Positions 15,792 to 25,147 of a stretch of DNA of 64,000 bases are shown here, in pieces. The translations under genes and the position numbers were made by a program. Position 1 is the first letter of the stretch. Each line of letters begins with the position of its first letter. The stretch is from an uncultured Anaeroplasma sp. (GTDB taxonomy: Bacteria > Bacillota_I > Bacilli_A > Acholeplasmatales > Anaeroplasmataceae). The notes beneath the pieces are model-generated. The model was not told the DNA's origin and made no database searches. It was given only the letters and a program-made list of their open reading frames with translations. The stretch covers positions 1 through 64,000 of the forward strand of contig CAMEJG010000004.1 in NCBI GenBank assembly GCA_945919465.1, read 5' to 3'.

Positions 15792-17525
15792 ATGAGAGAT
15801 TTAAAAGCTATATTAAGATTTATAAAATATGATAAAAAGAATTTTATATTATCCATTACATTAATAATAGTAGAGACATTATTTGAATTAATGATTCCAT
15901 TTGTTATGAAGGATATTATTAATAAGGGAATTAATGAATCAAATATGGGTGCAATATTAATATATGGATTAATTATTATTGGTTGTGCTATTATTTCTGT
16001 AATAACTGGACATTTTTATGCAGTATATAATGCAAAATTTGTTACTAATTTTACAAGTAGATTAAGATTAGAGCTATTTAAAAAGATACAAAGCTTTTCT
16101 TTTTCTAATCTAGATAATTTTGATTCATCATCATTAATAACAAGAGTAACTAATGATGTAGCAGTAATACAATCTACATTAGCTGGTAGTATTAGGCCTT
16201 TAATTCGAAGTATATTAATGATGACAGTTGGAATTGGATTGTCTTTTATTTTATCAGCTAAGCTTGCTTGGATATTTGTTGTTGCTGTACCAGTATTAGC
16301 AGTGATACTAATATTAATTATTAGAAATACAGCACCAAAATATAAAAAATTACAAGAAGCAATTGATAATATTAATTTAGTAGTTAGAGAAGATATTATC
16401 GCAATAAGAACTGTTAAGGCTTATGTAAGAGAAGAGCATGAAAAGATTAAATTTAATAATGCTAATACCTATGAAAAGAATATTACAAATTCTACATTTA
16501 AAATATCTATTTTAAATCAACCAGCATTTGAATTCATTATGTATGCAGTAACAGTATTAATCCTTTCATTTGGAACGTCTTTAGTACATAGTCAAGAACT
16601 TGAAGTAGGTACTCTTTCAGCTTTATTATCCTATGTACTTCAGGTTATCAATTCTATTATGATGTTATCAAATGTATTTTTATTGCTTAATAGATCCTTT
16701 GCTTCTGCATCAAGAATTAATGCAATATTAATAGAAGAACCTATTATTAAAAATGAAGGTGATAAATTAATAGAAAATGCTGATGTCATATTTAATAATG
16801 TTGATTTTAAATATAAAGAGGATTCTGAATTATTCGCATTAAAAAATATTAATTTAAAGATACCCCAAGGTACCTCTTTAGGAATAATTGGTGGTACAGG
16901 TAGTGCTAAAACTACCTTAGTTAGTTTAATTTCTAGATTATATGATGTTAGTAATGGTAATATCTTAATTGATAATGTAGATATTAAGAAATATGATTTA
17001 AAAAATTTAAGAGATAGTATTTCAATAGTACTTCAAAATAATGTATTATTTAGTGGTACTATTAGAGAAAATCTTTTATGGGGAAATAAAAATGCTAAGG
17101 ATGAAGAAATATATGAAGCTTTAAAAATAGCCCAAGCCTATGATTTTGTTATGGATTTTGGAGGATTAGATTATGATTTAGGCCAGGGTGGAGTAAATGT
17201 CTCAGGAGGTCAAAGACAAAGATTATGTATTGCAAGAGCTCTACTAAAAAAACCTAAAATCATAATTTTTGATGATTCTACATCAGCTTGTGATATGGAG
17301 ACTGAAAGAAAAATATTAAAAGGAATTAGAACTCTTAAGAATGTTACTAATATCATTATTGGACAAAGAATAGTATCTGTTTGTGAGGCAGATAACATCA
17401 TTATTTTAGATGATGGAGAGATAGTAGCATCTGGCAATCATAAATCATTATATAAGGAATCTAATATTTATAAAGAGCTTTGTGATACTCAATTAGGAGG
17501 TGAAGATTATGGCAATAATGCATAG
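15792..17525 (+). CDS. ABC exporter subunit with degenerate ATPase site
   Basis: This 577-residue half-transporter has six membrane helices (about 15-300) and an ATPase domain (about 330-577). The Walker A reads GGTGSAKTT, with Ala where the last invariant Gly is expected. The segment after Walker B reads IIFDDSTSACD, with Asp in place of the catalytic Glu. The signature VSGGQRQR is intact. One degenerate and one canonical site is the rule in heterodimeric exporters such as BmrCD and TM287/288. It overlaps the partner gene by 17 bases. The likely role is drug, lipid or peptide export. AGGTG precedes ATG. Confidence 0.9.
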   Translation: MRDLKAILRFIKYDKKNFILSITLIIVETLFELMIPFVMKDIINKGINESNMGAILIYGLIIIGCAIISVITGHFYAVYNAKFVTNFTSRLRLELFKKIQSFSFSNLDNFDSSSLITRVTNDVAVIQSTLAGSIRPLIRSILMMTVGIGLSFILSAKLAWIFVVAVPVLAVILILIIRNTAPKYKKLQEAIDNINLVVREDIIAIRTVKAYVREEHEKIKFNNANTYEKNITNSTFKISILNQPAFEFIMYAVTVLILSFGTSLVHSQELEVGTLSALLSYVLQVINSIMMLSNVFLLLNRSFASASRINAILIEEPIIKNEGDKLIENADVIFNNVDFKYKEDSELFALKNINLKIPQGTSLGIIGGTGSAKTTLVSLISRLYDVSNGNILIDNVDIKKYDLKNLRDSISIVLQNNVLFSGTIRENLLWGNKNAKDEEIYEALKIAQAYDFVMDFGGLDYDLGQGGVNVSGGQRQRLCIARALLKKPKIIIFDDSTSACDMETERKILKGIRTLKNVTNIIIGQRIVSVCEADNIIILDDGEIVASGNHKSLYKESNIYKELCDTQLGGEDYGNNA

Positions 17526-19323
17526 TCGAAAAAGACCTGAAAACCTTAAGAAAACTCTTAAGAGATTCTTGTCCTATATTGGTAAGCATAAATTCACATT
17601 ATTTATTGTAGGTATATTAGCAATATTATCAGCTTTTAGTAATTTATTAGGTACTTATAATTTTCAAACATTAATAGATAAATATACAAGACCTGAATAT
17701 TATAATGAAATTTGGAGAATGATTCTTCTTGAGGTTATAATTTATTCAGTTGGAGTAATATCTACCTTAATCTATACTCAAATTATGTGTAGAGTAGCTC
17801 AAAAAATAATCTATGAAATGAGACATGATATGTTTAATAGAATGGAAAGTCTTCCATTAAGCTATTTTGACTCAAAGACTCATGGAGAAATAATGAGTAT
17901 TTATACAAATGATATTGGTGCTATTAGTGAGGCAATAAATAATGCTTTTGCATTATTAATAGCTAATTTTGTTCAAATAGTAGGTATGCTTATATTAATA
18001 TTTATTATTAATTGGCTATTATCATTAATATGTATTGTATTTTATGCCATTATGTTTACATATATTGTTTATGCATCAAAGAAAAGTAAAAAGGCCTTTT
18101 ATAAATCTTCACAGGATATTGCTAAATTAAATGGATTTGTTGAGGAAATGCTATCGGGACAAAGAGTAGTTCAGGTATTTAATCATGAAGAAGAAAATAT
18201 TAATATTTTTAAAGAAAAAAATGATGCTTTTAAAAATAGCTCTAGTGAAGCTTTAAGATATAGCTTTTCACTGATTCCAATGGTTGTATCACTTGGATAT
18301 ATTAATTACGCTATTGTAGCGATATTTGGTGGTTTAATCGCATTAGGATATGCTCCAATAACAACCATGACAATTGGTCAAATCGCATCATATTTAGTAT
18401 TGGTAAGACAGGGTACAATGCCAATTAATAGATTTACAAATCAAGCTAATGTATTATTAAATGGACTTGCATCAGCAGAAAGAATCTTTAGCTTAATGGA
18501 TGAAGAAATAGAAATAGATGAAGGTACATATTCATTAGAATTAAAAAATGATACTTATTATTGGGTTAATAATGAAAATGAAATATTATTAAAGGGTGAT
18601 GTTAGATTTATTGATGTTGATTTTTCTTATATTAAAGGAAAAACGATTTTAAAAAATTTAAATTTATATGCTCATCCAGGACAAAAAATAGCATTTGTTG
18701 GGGCAACAGGTGCTGGAAAAACTACAATTACTAATTTAATTAATCGTTTCTATGAAATAGAAAATGGAAAAATATTAATAGATGGTATTGATATCAAGGA
18801 AATAAAAAAAGAATCCTTAAGAAGCTCATTAGGTATAGTATTACAGGATACTCATCTATTTACTGGAACAATTATGGAAAACATTAGATATGGTAAGCTT
18901 GATGCGACTTTAGAAGAGGTGATAGAAGCAGCTAAGCTTGCAAATGCTCATAGTTTCATTAAAAGATTACCGAATGGTTATAATACAATGATTTATTCTG
19001 ATGGTAATAATTTATCTAGTGGTCAAAGACAGCTTATTTCTATTGCTAGGGCAATGGTATCAAAAAGACCAATATTAATATTAGATGAGGCTACATCAGC
19101 TATTGATACTAGAACTGAGTCATTAGTAGAATCTGGTATGGATAGATTGATGGAAAATAAAACAGTATTTGTAATAGCACATAGATTATCAACAGTAAGA
19201 AATTCTAACGCTATAATGGTATTAGAAAATGGAAATATAATTGAAAGAGGTACTCATGAGGATTTAATTAATCAGCATGGTAAGTATTATCAATTAGCTA
19301 CAGGAACATTAGAATTAGAGTAA
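17509..19323 (+). CDS. ABC exporter subunit with canonical ATPase site
   Basis: This 604-residue partner half-transporter has six N-terminal helices, Walker A GATGAGKTT, signature LSSGQRQL and Walker B LILDEATSAID with the catalytic Glu. ATG 17509 is chosen because AGGAGG (17495-17500) lies 8 bases upstream; the GTG at 17500 overlaps the binding site. It forms a heterodimer with the preceding gene product. The substrate is unknown, and no dedicated regulator is adjacent. Confidence 0.92.
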   Translation: MAIMHSRKRPENLKKTLKRFLSYIGKHKFTLFIVGILAILSAFSNLLGTYNFQTLIDKYTRPEYYNEIWRMILLEVIIYSVGVISTLIYTQIMCRVAQKIIYEMRHDMFNRMESLPLSYFDSKTHGEIMSIYTNDIGAISEAINNAFALLIANFVQIVGMLILIFIINWLLSLICIVFYAIMFTYIVYASKKSKKAFYKSSQDIAKLNGFVEEMLSGQRVVQVFNHEEENINIFKEKNDAFKNSSSEALRYSFSLIPMVVSLGYINYAIVAIFGGLIALGYAPITTMTIGQIASYLVLVRQGTMPINRFTNQANVLLNGLASAERIFSLMDEEIEIDEGTYSLELKNDTYYWVNNENEILLKGDVRFIDVDFSYIKGKTILKNLNLYAHPGQKIAFVGATGAGKTTITNLINRFYEIENGKILIDGIDIKEIKKESLRSSLGIVLQDTHLFTGTIMENIRYGKLDATLEEVIEAAKLANAHSFIKRLPNGYNTMIYSDGNNLSSGQRQLISIARAMVSKRPILILDEATSAIDTRTESLVESGMDRLMENKTVFVIAHRLSTVRNSNAIMVLENGNIIERGTHEDLINQHGKYYQLATGTLELE

Positions 19324-19440
19324 GCCAACTATGACTTATTCTTTTTTTAATTTTAATATAGTATAAGTATTTTTAAAATTATTAATTATTTATATAATAA
19401 TATGTTTATATAGTGGTATAATTATTTATAGGTGGAGTAT

Positions 19441-21642
19441 ATGAATGAAAAAGAGTTTTATAATGAATTTGATAAGTTATTAACCGAACATAAAATAGAT
19501 ACCGCTAAAGAATATCTTTTAGATTCATTAGCCATTGCTAAAAATGAAAATAATACTTCTTTATTAGTAGCTGTATTAAATGAAACAATAGGCTTTTTTA
19601 GAGATCTATCATTATTTGAAGATTCTATAAAATTTGCTAAAATATTGGCTAAGCTTATTAATCAAATTAATAATCCTAAGCTTCATTTTATTTCTTATAT
19701 AAATATTGCGAATGCTTATAGGGCAGGAGGTTTATATCAGGATTCCTATAATGCCTTTAATTATGCATTATCTATATATGAAAATTATAAATTAGATAAT
19801 AAAATAGAGCTTGCTGCATTATATAATAATTTTGCATTATTAGAACAAAAAGAAAAGAATTATGATAAAGCTCTATTATTATTTAATAAAGCTTTAGAAA
19901 CAATAAAAAATGAAGCAGATAATGTTAAGATTGCCACAACATATATTAATATTGCAGAATGCTATATGGAACAAAATAAACTAAATGAGGCACTAGATAC
20001 ATTATTTTTAACTGATTCTTTATTAATTAATTATCAAGATGATTTTCATATGATGGGATATTATTTAGCCTATGGTAAGGTATATTATTTAAAGAAAGAA
20101 TATTTACTAAGTGAAAAATATTATAAATTAGGTTTAGCTCATATAGATAAAAACTTAGGAAGAAATATTTTATATAAAGAAACCTTAGAAGAATATATGA
20201 AGGTATTAAATAAACTAAATAAAAATAGAATGACTGGTATAGAATTATCTTATAGATATTATATAGAAAATAAAGAATTATTATTTAATAATATTAGTAA
20301 TGATACACTAAATAATCTTACTATTGGATTATTTGGCTTAGGTAGTGAATGCTATTATTCTGATGATTATATTTCTGAGGATCATGATTTTAATCCTGGC
20401 TTTATTGTGTTATGTGAAGATAATGTTTCAGTAGAGGAATTTACTAAATTAAAGGAAAATTATAATAAATTACCTAAGCTTTTTGATAGATTTTATATTA
20501 GAGAAATATTACCTAAGCATGGAATTCATTATTTTAAGGATTATATATTTGAATTTATGGGAGTAAGTGATATTAATAATTTAACTACTCAAAATAAATC
20601 ATTATTAACAAATGGTAAAATATTTTATTATAATTATAATTCTAGCTTAGTTAATTTAAGAAATAAAATAATAAAGAATAATAAATATGATTATTTAAAT
20701 GAAATATCACTTAAAGCATTAGAGATATCACAATATATCCCTTATAATCTAAAAAGAAGTCTAGATAGAAATGATATTATTACGTATAATTTATTAAAAA
20801 ATCATTTAGTTGATCGATTGATAGAATTTTATTATATTTATCATAAAGAATTTATGCCCCATGATAAGCTCTCATTAAAGCTTATGAATAAAAATAGTAT
20901 TATTTATAAATGGATAAATAAAATATTATATGAGGATAGCTTAAATGATGAATTAATAATAAAAATAAATGAAGCTATAACTAATGAATTATTTAAGCTT
21001 CATATTATTAATAATAGAGAATCGTTATATATTGATTCATATAGAGAAGAAATTATTGAATTTGTAAAATTAAATAATTATAAATCAAAAATAATTCCTA
21101 AAATAGTAGAAATTGAATGGGAAATGTTTCAAGAGCTTAATAATATTGGATGTAGAGCTTCATGTCAAAATAATAAACCTATGTTTACACTAATGAGAGA
21201 ATCTCAATATTATTCATGGAATAAGGAATTATTAGCTTCTTATTATAGTGATTTAAATATAGCAGTAGAAAATCATTATAACCTATTAGCTATTAAATAT
21301 GGTTTTATGGAGGAAACTGTTGATCCTGATCATTATGTAACAATTAAGGATAATCTTCCTAAATTATCAGAAAAAAGAATCCAATTAAGAGAAGGTATAG
21401 TATCAGTTCAGCTTGAAATGTTAAACGATTATAGTAAAGAAAATGATATTTCTAATATGAGAACTATTAATACAATATCAGATAAATATGATAATGCTTC
21501 ATATGAAACCTATTTAAGAGGAGAATTATCCTCTTATTCAGAAAATACAATGTATATATATGCTAAATATTTAGCTTATTTAGCTAAAAATAAATTGAAT
21601 ATTGTAGAATTAACATTATTTTATACTAATTTATTGAGGTAG
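19441..21642 (+). CDS. TPR / nucleotidyltransferase-like / DUF4125 protein
   Basis: This 733-residue cytoplasmic protein begins with TPR repeats (about 1-270; YNNFALLEQKEKNYDKALLLF is a clear unit, split here only for reading). A middle region (about 285-560) with GLGSECYYSDDYISEDHDF resembles the DUF4037/nucleotidyltransferase GS...D.D active site. The C-terminus (about 560-733) with EWEMFQELNNIGCRASCQ is DUF4125. Such fusions occur in gut Bacillota, but their substrate is unknown; an RNA, tRNA or protein nucleotidyl transfer is conceivable. ATG 19441 follows AGGTGGAG. It is in an operon with the membrane protein 3 bases downstream. Confidence 0.78.
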   Translation: MNEKEFYNEFDKLLTEHKIDTAKEYLLDSLAIAKNENNTSLLVAVLNETIGFFRDLSLFEDSIKFAKILAKLINQINNPKLHFISYINIANAYRAGGLYQDSYNAFNYALSIYENYKLDNKIELAALYNNFALLEQKEKNYDKALLLFNKALETIKNEADNVKIATTYINIAECYMEQNKLNEALDTLFLTDSLLINYQDDFHMMGYYLAYGKVYYLKKEYLLSEKYYKLGLAHIDKNLGRNILYKETLEEYMKVLNKLNKNRMTGIELSYRYYIENKELLFNNISNDTLNNLTIGLFGLGSECYYSDDYISEDHDFNPGFIVLCEDNVSVEEFTKLKENYNKLPKLFDRFYIREILPKHGIHYFKDYIFEFMGVSDINNLTTQNKSLLTNGKIFYYNYNSSLVNLRNKIIKNNKYDYLNEISLKALEISQYIPYNLKRSLDRNDIITYNLLKNHLVDRLIEFYYIYHKEFMPHDKLSLKLMNKNSIIYKWINKILYEDSLNDELIIKINEAITNELFKLHIINNRESLYIDSYREEIIEFVKLNNYKSKIIPKIVEIEWEMFQELNNIGCRASCQNNKPMFTLMRESQYYSWNKELLASYYSDLNIAVENHYNLLAIKYGFMEETVDPDHYVTIKDNLPKLSEKRIQLREGIVSVQLEMLNDYSKENDISNMRTINTISDKYDNASYETYLRGELSSYSENTMYIYAKYLAYLAKNKLNIVELTLFYTNLLR

Positions 21643-21645
21643 TTT

Positions 21646-22392
21646 ATGAAAAAAGAAATTGTTATTAAAAGAATTATGTATTCATTTTTCTTTATTTATT
21701 TTGTTATTTTATTAATTGAAAGATTAATATCAATTATATTATCATTTAGTAATAATATTAATATATTTTCAAATGGATTTTATATCTTTGCATATTTAAC
21801 TACATTTATATCACTAATAGTATTTATAATTTATTTAGTATTTAGATTTAAATTATTTATTAAATTATTTAGTACCAAAATAGAAATTAATAATAATGAT
21901 TTTAATAGCTTAATTATAGCTAGTGGAATAATTTTAGTATCAGGAATGATTCATACTGAATATACAAATCTAATTTTACAATTTACATCATATGCATTTT
22001 TAATAGTAGCTATTATTTTAAAAAGTGTACTTATTAATACTAATAATAAATTATTATTATGGTTATCTACTATCTATTTAATATGCTATTCAATGGCAAT
22101 TCCAGTATGCTACTACACAAATATTCAATATGATGTTTTGTTTTATATTATTCAAGGAATTACAATGCTTGGAATGGTTTTATTATTTACATTATTAACA
22201 TTAAAGTTATTTAATAATAAAATTAATTTATTTAATATTCTTCCTATAATTTATGGATTAATATTAGATATTATTGTTATAGCATTAAGATTTACAGATA
22301 CTATTAATTATTTCTTGATTATATTTCTTTCATTAAGTGTTATTTTATATATTATAGGCTTTATAGTTTCTAAAAAGAATAATACTAATTAA
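21646..22392 (+). CDS. Polytopic membrane protein of unknown function
   Basis: This 248-residue hydrophobic protein has about seven predicted membrane helices and almost no soluble domain. It starts 3 bases after the TPR-DUF4125 gene with GAGG before its ATG, so the two are translated together and probably act together. No family was recognised. A bidirectional terminator follows. Confidence 0.65.
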   Translation: MKKEIVIKRIMYSFFFIYFVILLIERLISIILSFSNNINIFSNGFYIFAYLTTFISLIVFIIYLVFRFKLFIKLFSTKIEINNNDFNSLIIASGIILVSGMIHTEYTNLILQFTSYAFLIVAIILKSVLINTNNKLLLWLSTIYLICYSMAIPVCYYTNIQYDVLFYIIQGITMLGMVLLFTLLTLKLFNNKINLFNILPIIYGLILDIIVIALRFTDTINYFLIIFLSLSVILYIIGFIVSKKNNTN

Positions 22393-22396
22393 AAAT

Positions 22397-22435
22397 AAAA
22401 AGGTATTGGAAAAACTGTTTAACCAATACCTTTTT
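22397..22435. terminator. Bidirectional terminator
   Basis: AAAAAGGTATTGG (22397-22409) and CCAATACCTTTTT (22423-22435) form a perfect stem with A- and T-runs on both sides. It serves the membrane protein gene on the plus strand and the convergent glycosyltransferase gene. Confidence 0.88.
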
Positions 22436-22437
22436 AT

Positions 22438-23409
22438 TTATTCATAATCTCTTGAAAATTTTTTTCTTTGAATTATTTTATTTGAATTAGCTACTCTATT
22501 TAAATAATTATCCTCTCTGTAGGTTTCTTTAATAGCTAGCTTTTCTAAAGCCTCACAAGCTAATAAATCTGATTCTCTTTTTTCTTCTGGATAATTATTT
22601 AAAGTATCTATAATATCTTGATAATAATGTGTTAATTTAGCATATTTCCAGAAATGGTTTTCTAATCTAACATTAGTAAAATGCCAAGGCTTTGCCCACA
22701 TTATATAATGAATCATGTTGATCTCATCATCACTATATTTAATGTCTCCAAAAACTTCAACATTCCAAGAATTATCTATCCATAATACTCTATTATAACA
22801 AATTAAATTTAAATAATCCTCATCCTGAGTAACTACAAAATTATAAACACTTAATTTTTCAAAGAATTGTGTTAAGATTTTCTCTTCTCTAAATAATTTA
22901 CAATTAATTAGTAGCATTCCAGCATTAAAGTAATTATATCTATCTAAGCCGATACACTTCTCTACATAAGTACCATATACATCGTTTTGTACCATTGCTT
23001 GTTCGTTACAAGCTCCTACAAGATTATCCTTTAAATCATGATTATATAATTTAGATACATCTCCTAAAACTATGGTATCGCTATCAATATATATAGCCTT
23101 ATCTATATTTGGAAACATTTCTGCAATAAATAATCTAAAATAGGTTGTTTTTGAATAGTAATCTCTTAATGGAATATTATCCTTTATTGAATCAATATAA
23201 CTAGAACAATCAATAAACTCGATATCGAAATATTCATTTTTCATTTTTAAGACATTTTCTTTTGTGTTATTTTCAATAGAAGTATTAAGAATATATATAA
23301 TATATTTATAATCCTTAGAAGCATTTTCCATTATAGATTTCATTGAAACTAATGTATATTTAACAAAATTATCATCACAAGCATAAAATATTGGAATTAA
23401 ATTTTCCAT
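22438..23409 (-). CDS. Family 8 glycosyltransferase
   Basis: This 323-residue GT8 retaining glycosyltransferase shows IPIFYACDDNFVKYTLVS at the N-terminus, the nucleotide-sugar/metal-binding DSDT in AIYIDSDTIVLGD, and FNAGMLLINC. The pattern resembles general stress protein A and LPS-type galactosyl/glucosyl transferases. It probably decorates a surface polysaccharide or lipid with a hexose. ATG at 23409 is chosen over the upstream in-frame start because AAGGAG precedes it at the right distance. It is monocistronic and convergent with the plus-strand operon. Confidence 0.88.
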   Translation of the reverse strand: MENLIPIFYACDDNFVKYTLVSMKSIMENASKDYKYIIYILNTSIENNTKENVLKMKNEYFDIEFIDCSSYIDSIKDNIPLRDYYSKTTYFRLFIAEMFPNIDKAIYIDSDTIVLGDVSKLYNHDLKDNLVGACNEQAMVQNDVYGTYVEKCIGLDRYNYFNAGMLLINCKLFREEKILTQFFEKLSVYNFVVTQDEDYLNLICYNRVLWIDNSWNVEVFGDIKYSDDEINMIHYIMWAKPWHFTNVRLENHFWKYAKLTHYYQDIIDTLNNYPEEKRESDLLACEALEKLAIKETYREDNYLNRVANSNKIIQRKKFSRDYE

Positions 23410-23529
23410 AAAATAAATCTCCTTAAAAGTTATTTTTTTGCAACAATAATATATTAAAAAAAACAAATTTAGTCAATAGATTAGGTATATACACATAATT
23501 CTAATAATTTTCTAGTTTAGGAATTTGAC

Positions 23530-23590
23530 TCTACTGGCAGTAGAATTTGATATATAGTGGCTTTTTTTCTTGGAAAAAGTATGATATAAT
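23530..23590 (+). promoter_or_regulatory. Dyad and promoter of the XRE membrane regulator
   Basis: TCTACT (23530-23535), GGC, AGTAGA (23539-23544) is a perfect dyad. A -10 TATAAT lies at 23585-23590, so transcription would begin at about 23597, which is the ATG itself. No Shine-Dalgarno sequence is present, so a leaderless message is predicted. Confidence 0.5.
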
Positions 23591-23596
23591 TTAATT

Positions 23597-24184
23597 ATGG
23601 ATGATTTAAAACAAATAATTTCAAAAAATTTAATAGAATTAAGGAAAAGAAAAAAATACACACAGCTTGATGTTGCTGATATGCTACAATACTCAGATAA
23701 GGCGATATCTAAATGGGAGAAAGGAGATTCATTACCTGATGTCGAGACATTATATAAGCTTTGTAATATATATGGTGTAACATTAGATTATCTTACTCAT
23801 GAGGGCACTTATGAAGAAAAGAAGGAATTTATAAAAAATGATTCTAATAAAAAGAATAAATTAATTATCGCTATGTTATTTATTATGGCTTGTTGGGCTG
23901 TATTGATTGTTACATTTACAATTTTAATTAGTGGTTATGATTATAATTATTGGATATTATTAGTATGGGGTGTGCCTTTAACAGGTTTAGTATTATTAGG
24001 ATTTAATAGTATTTGGGGTAAAAAGAAATATATTATTTATCTTAATTCCTTTGCAATTTGGACCGCACTTACTGCTATATATTTTCAAATATTTTTTTCA
24101 ACAGGGAATTTTAATATGTGGTATGTATTTTTAGTTGGAGTACCACTTCAAATTGCGGCTGTCTTGTGGAGTCAAATTAAATAG
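23597..24184 (+). CDS. XRE-family regulator fused to a membrane domain
   Basis: This 195-residue protein has an N-terminal XRE helix-turn-helix (about 8-62; TQLDVADMLQYSDKAISKWE). After a short charged linker come four predicted membrane helices (about 88-192). It is probably a membrane-tethered repressor. It has no Shine-Dalgarno sequence, and the -10 box is 6 bases from the ATG, so translation is probably leaderless. The dyad at 23530-23544 is a likely autoregulatory site. No target gene is obvious. Confidence 0.8.
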   Translation: MDDLKQIISKNLIELRKRKKYTQLDVADMLQYSDKAISKWEKGDSLPDVETLYKLCNIYGVTLDYLTHEGTYEEKKEFIKNDSNKKNKLIIAMLFIMACWAVLIVTFTILISGYDYNYWILLVWGVPLTGLVLLGFNSIWGKKKYIIYLNSFAIWTALTAIYFQIFFSTGNFNMWYVFLVGVPLQIAAVLWSQIK

Positions 24185-24195
24185 TAAATTATTTT

Positions 24196-24220
24196 GCTAA
24201 TCATATTGATTAGCTTTTTT
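24196..24220 (+). terminator. Terminator
   Basis: GCTAATCA (24196-24203) and TGATTAGC (24207-24214) form a perfect stem with a 3-base loop, followed by six T. Confidence 0.92.
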
Positions 24221-24230
24221 AAGGATTTGA

Positions 24231-24371
24231 CATTATCCTATTGATTGTCCATTCACTATTTCATTATTAGATAAGTTAGAATTAAGATTATTTAGAAGAA
24301 TTACAATGACATTACTTGAGGCTAAAAGTGTAGAACCAGCTAAGGTAACATTAGATCCTAATTTAAAGTAG
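24231..24371 (+). pseudogene. Short open remnant of an unknown gene
   Basis: An open frame without a start codon runs 46 residues to TAG at 24369-24371. It has a protein-like composition (LDKLELRLFRRITMTLLEAK, then a Pro/Asp-containing tail). It lies directly after a terminator and has no ribosome binding site, so it looks like the end of a decayed gene. The family was not recognised. Confidence 0.3.
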
Positions 24372-24451
24372 GTTTAATTAAACTTATGGATATAAGCTTA
24401 TAATATTATTATGATTATAATTAAATTAATTTAAAGAATAGAGGAAATATT

Positions 24452-25135
24452 ATGATTTTAATTACAGGTGATACTCATGGTACAATAGATTATAATAAAA
24501 TAAATATAATTAATAATGCTAATATATTATCTAAGGATGATTATTTAATAATTGCTGGAGATTTTGGGGGATTATTTTTTGAAAAAGAATTAGAGAAACA
24601 ATTATCATATTATACTAAACTACCATTTATGGTATTATTTGTAGATGGTAATCATGAAAATTTTGATCTAATCAATTCTTATCCTGTTTCTATATGGAAT
24701 GGCGGAAAGGTACATATTATTAAAGATAATATTATTCATCTAATGAGAGGTCAAATATTTACTATTGAAGGTAAAACTATATTTACTTTCGGGGGAGGCA
24801 CATCTATTGATAAAATGTTTAGAAAAGAACATGTTTCTTGGTGGAAAGAAGAAATTCCAAGTGAAGAAGAAGTAGAAGAAGGAATTAATAATTTGAAAAA
24901 ATATAATAATAAAGTAGATTATGTAATAACTCATTCTATTGATTCAAATACATTAAATGATCCTAGATTATTTTTTGAAGGAAGAAAATGTGAAGTATTT
25001 GAGGATAATCTTATACTAGATAAATTTGAAAATATTATAGAATATAAGCATTGGTATTTTGGACATTATCATAAGGATGTAAAAATTAATGATAAAAAAA
25101 CAGCTCTATATAATACAATATATGAGCTTATATAA
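24452..25135 (+). CDS. Metallophosphoesterase
   Basis: This 227-residue calcineurin-like phosphoesterase has all metal-site motifs: GDTHG (6-10), GDFGG, GNHEN, a THS segment and GHYH. It probably hydrolyses a phosphomonoester or diester in the cytoplasm; the substrate is unknown. AGAGG precedes ATG. The ADP-ribosylglycohydrolase gene starts 12 bases downstream, so they form an operon. Confidence 0.88.
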   Translation: MILITGDTHGTIDYNKINIINNANILSKDDYLIIAGDFGGLFFEKELEKQLSYYTKLPFMVLFVDGNHENFDLINSYPVSIWNGGKVHIIKDNIIHLMRGQIFTIEGKTIFTFGGGTSIDKMFRKEHVSWWKEEIPSEEEVEEGINNLKKYNNKVDYVITHSIDSNTLNDPRLFFEGRKCEVFEDNLILDKFENIIEYKHWYFGHYHKDVKINDKKTALYNTIYELI

Positions 25136-25147
25136 AGGAGGTAAATT

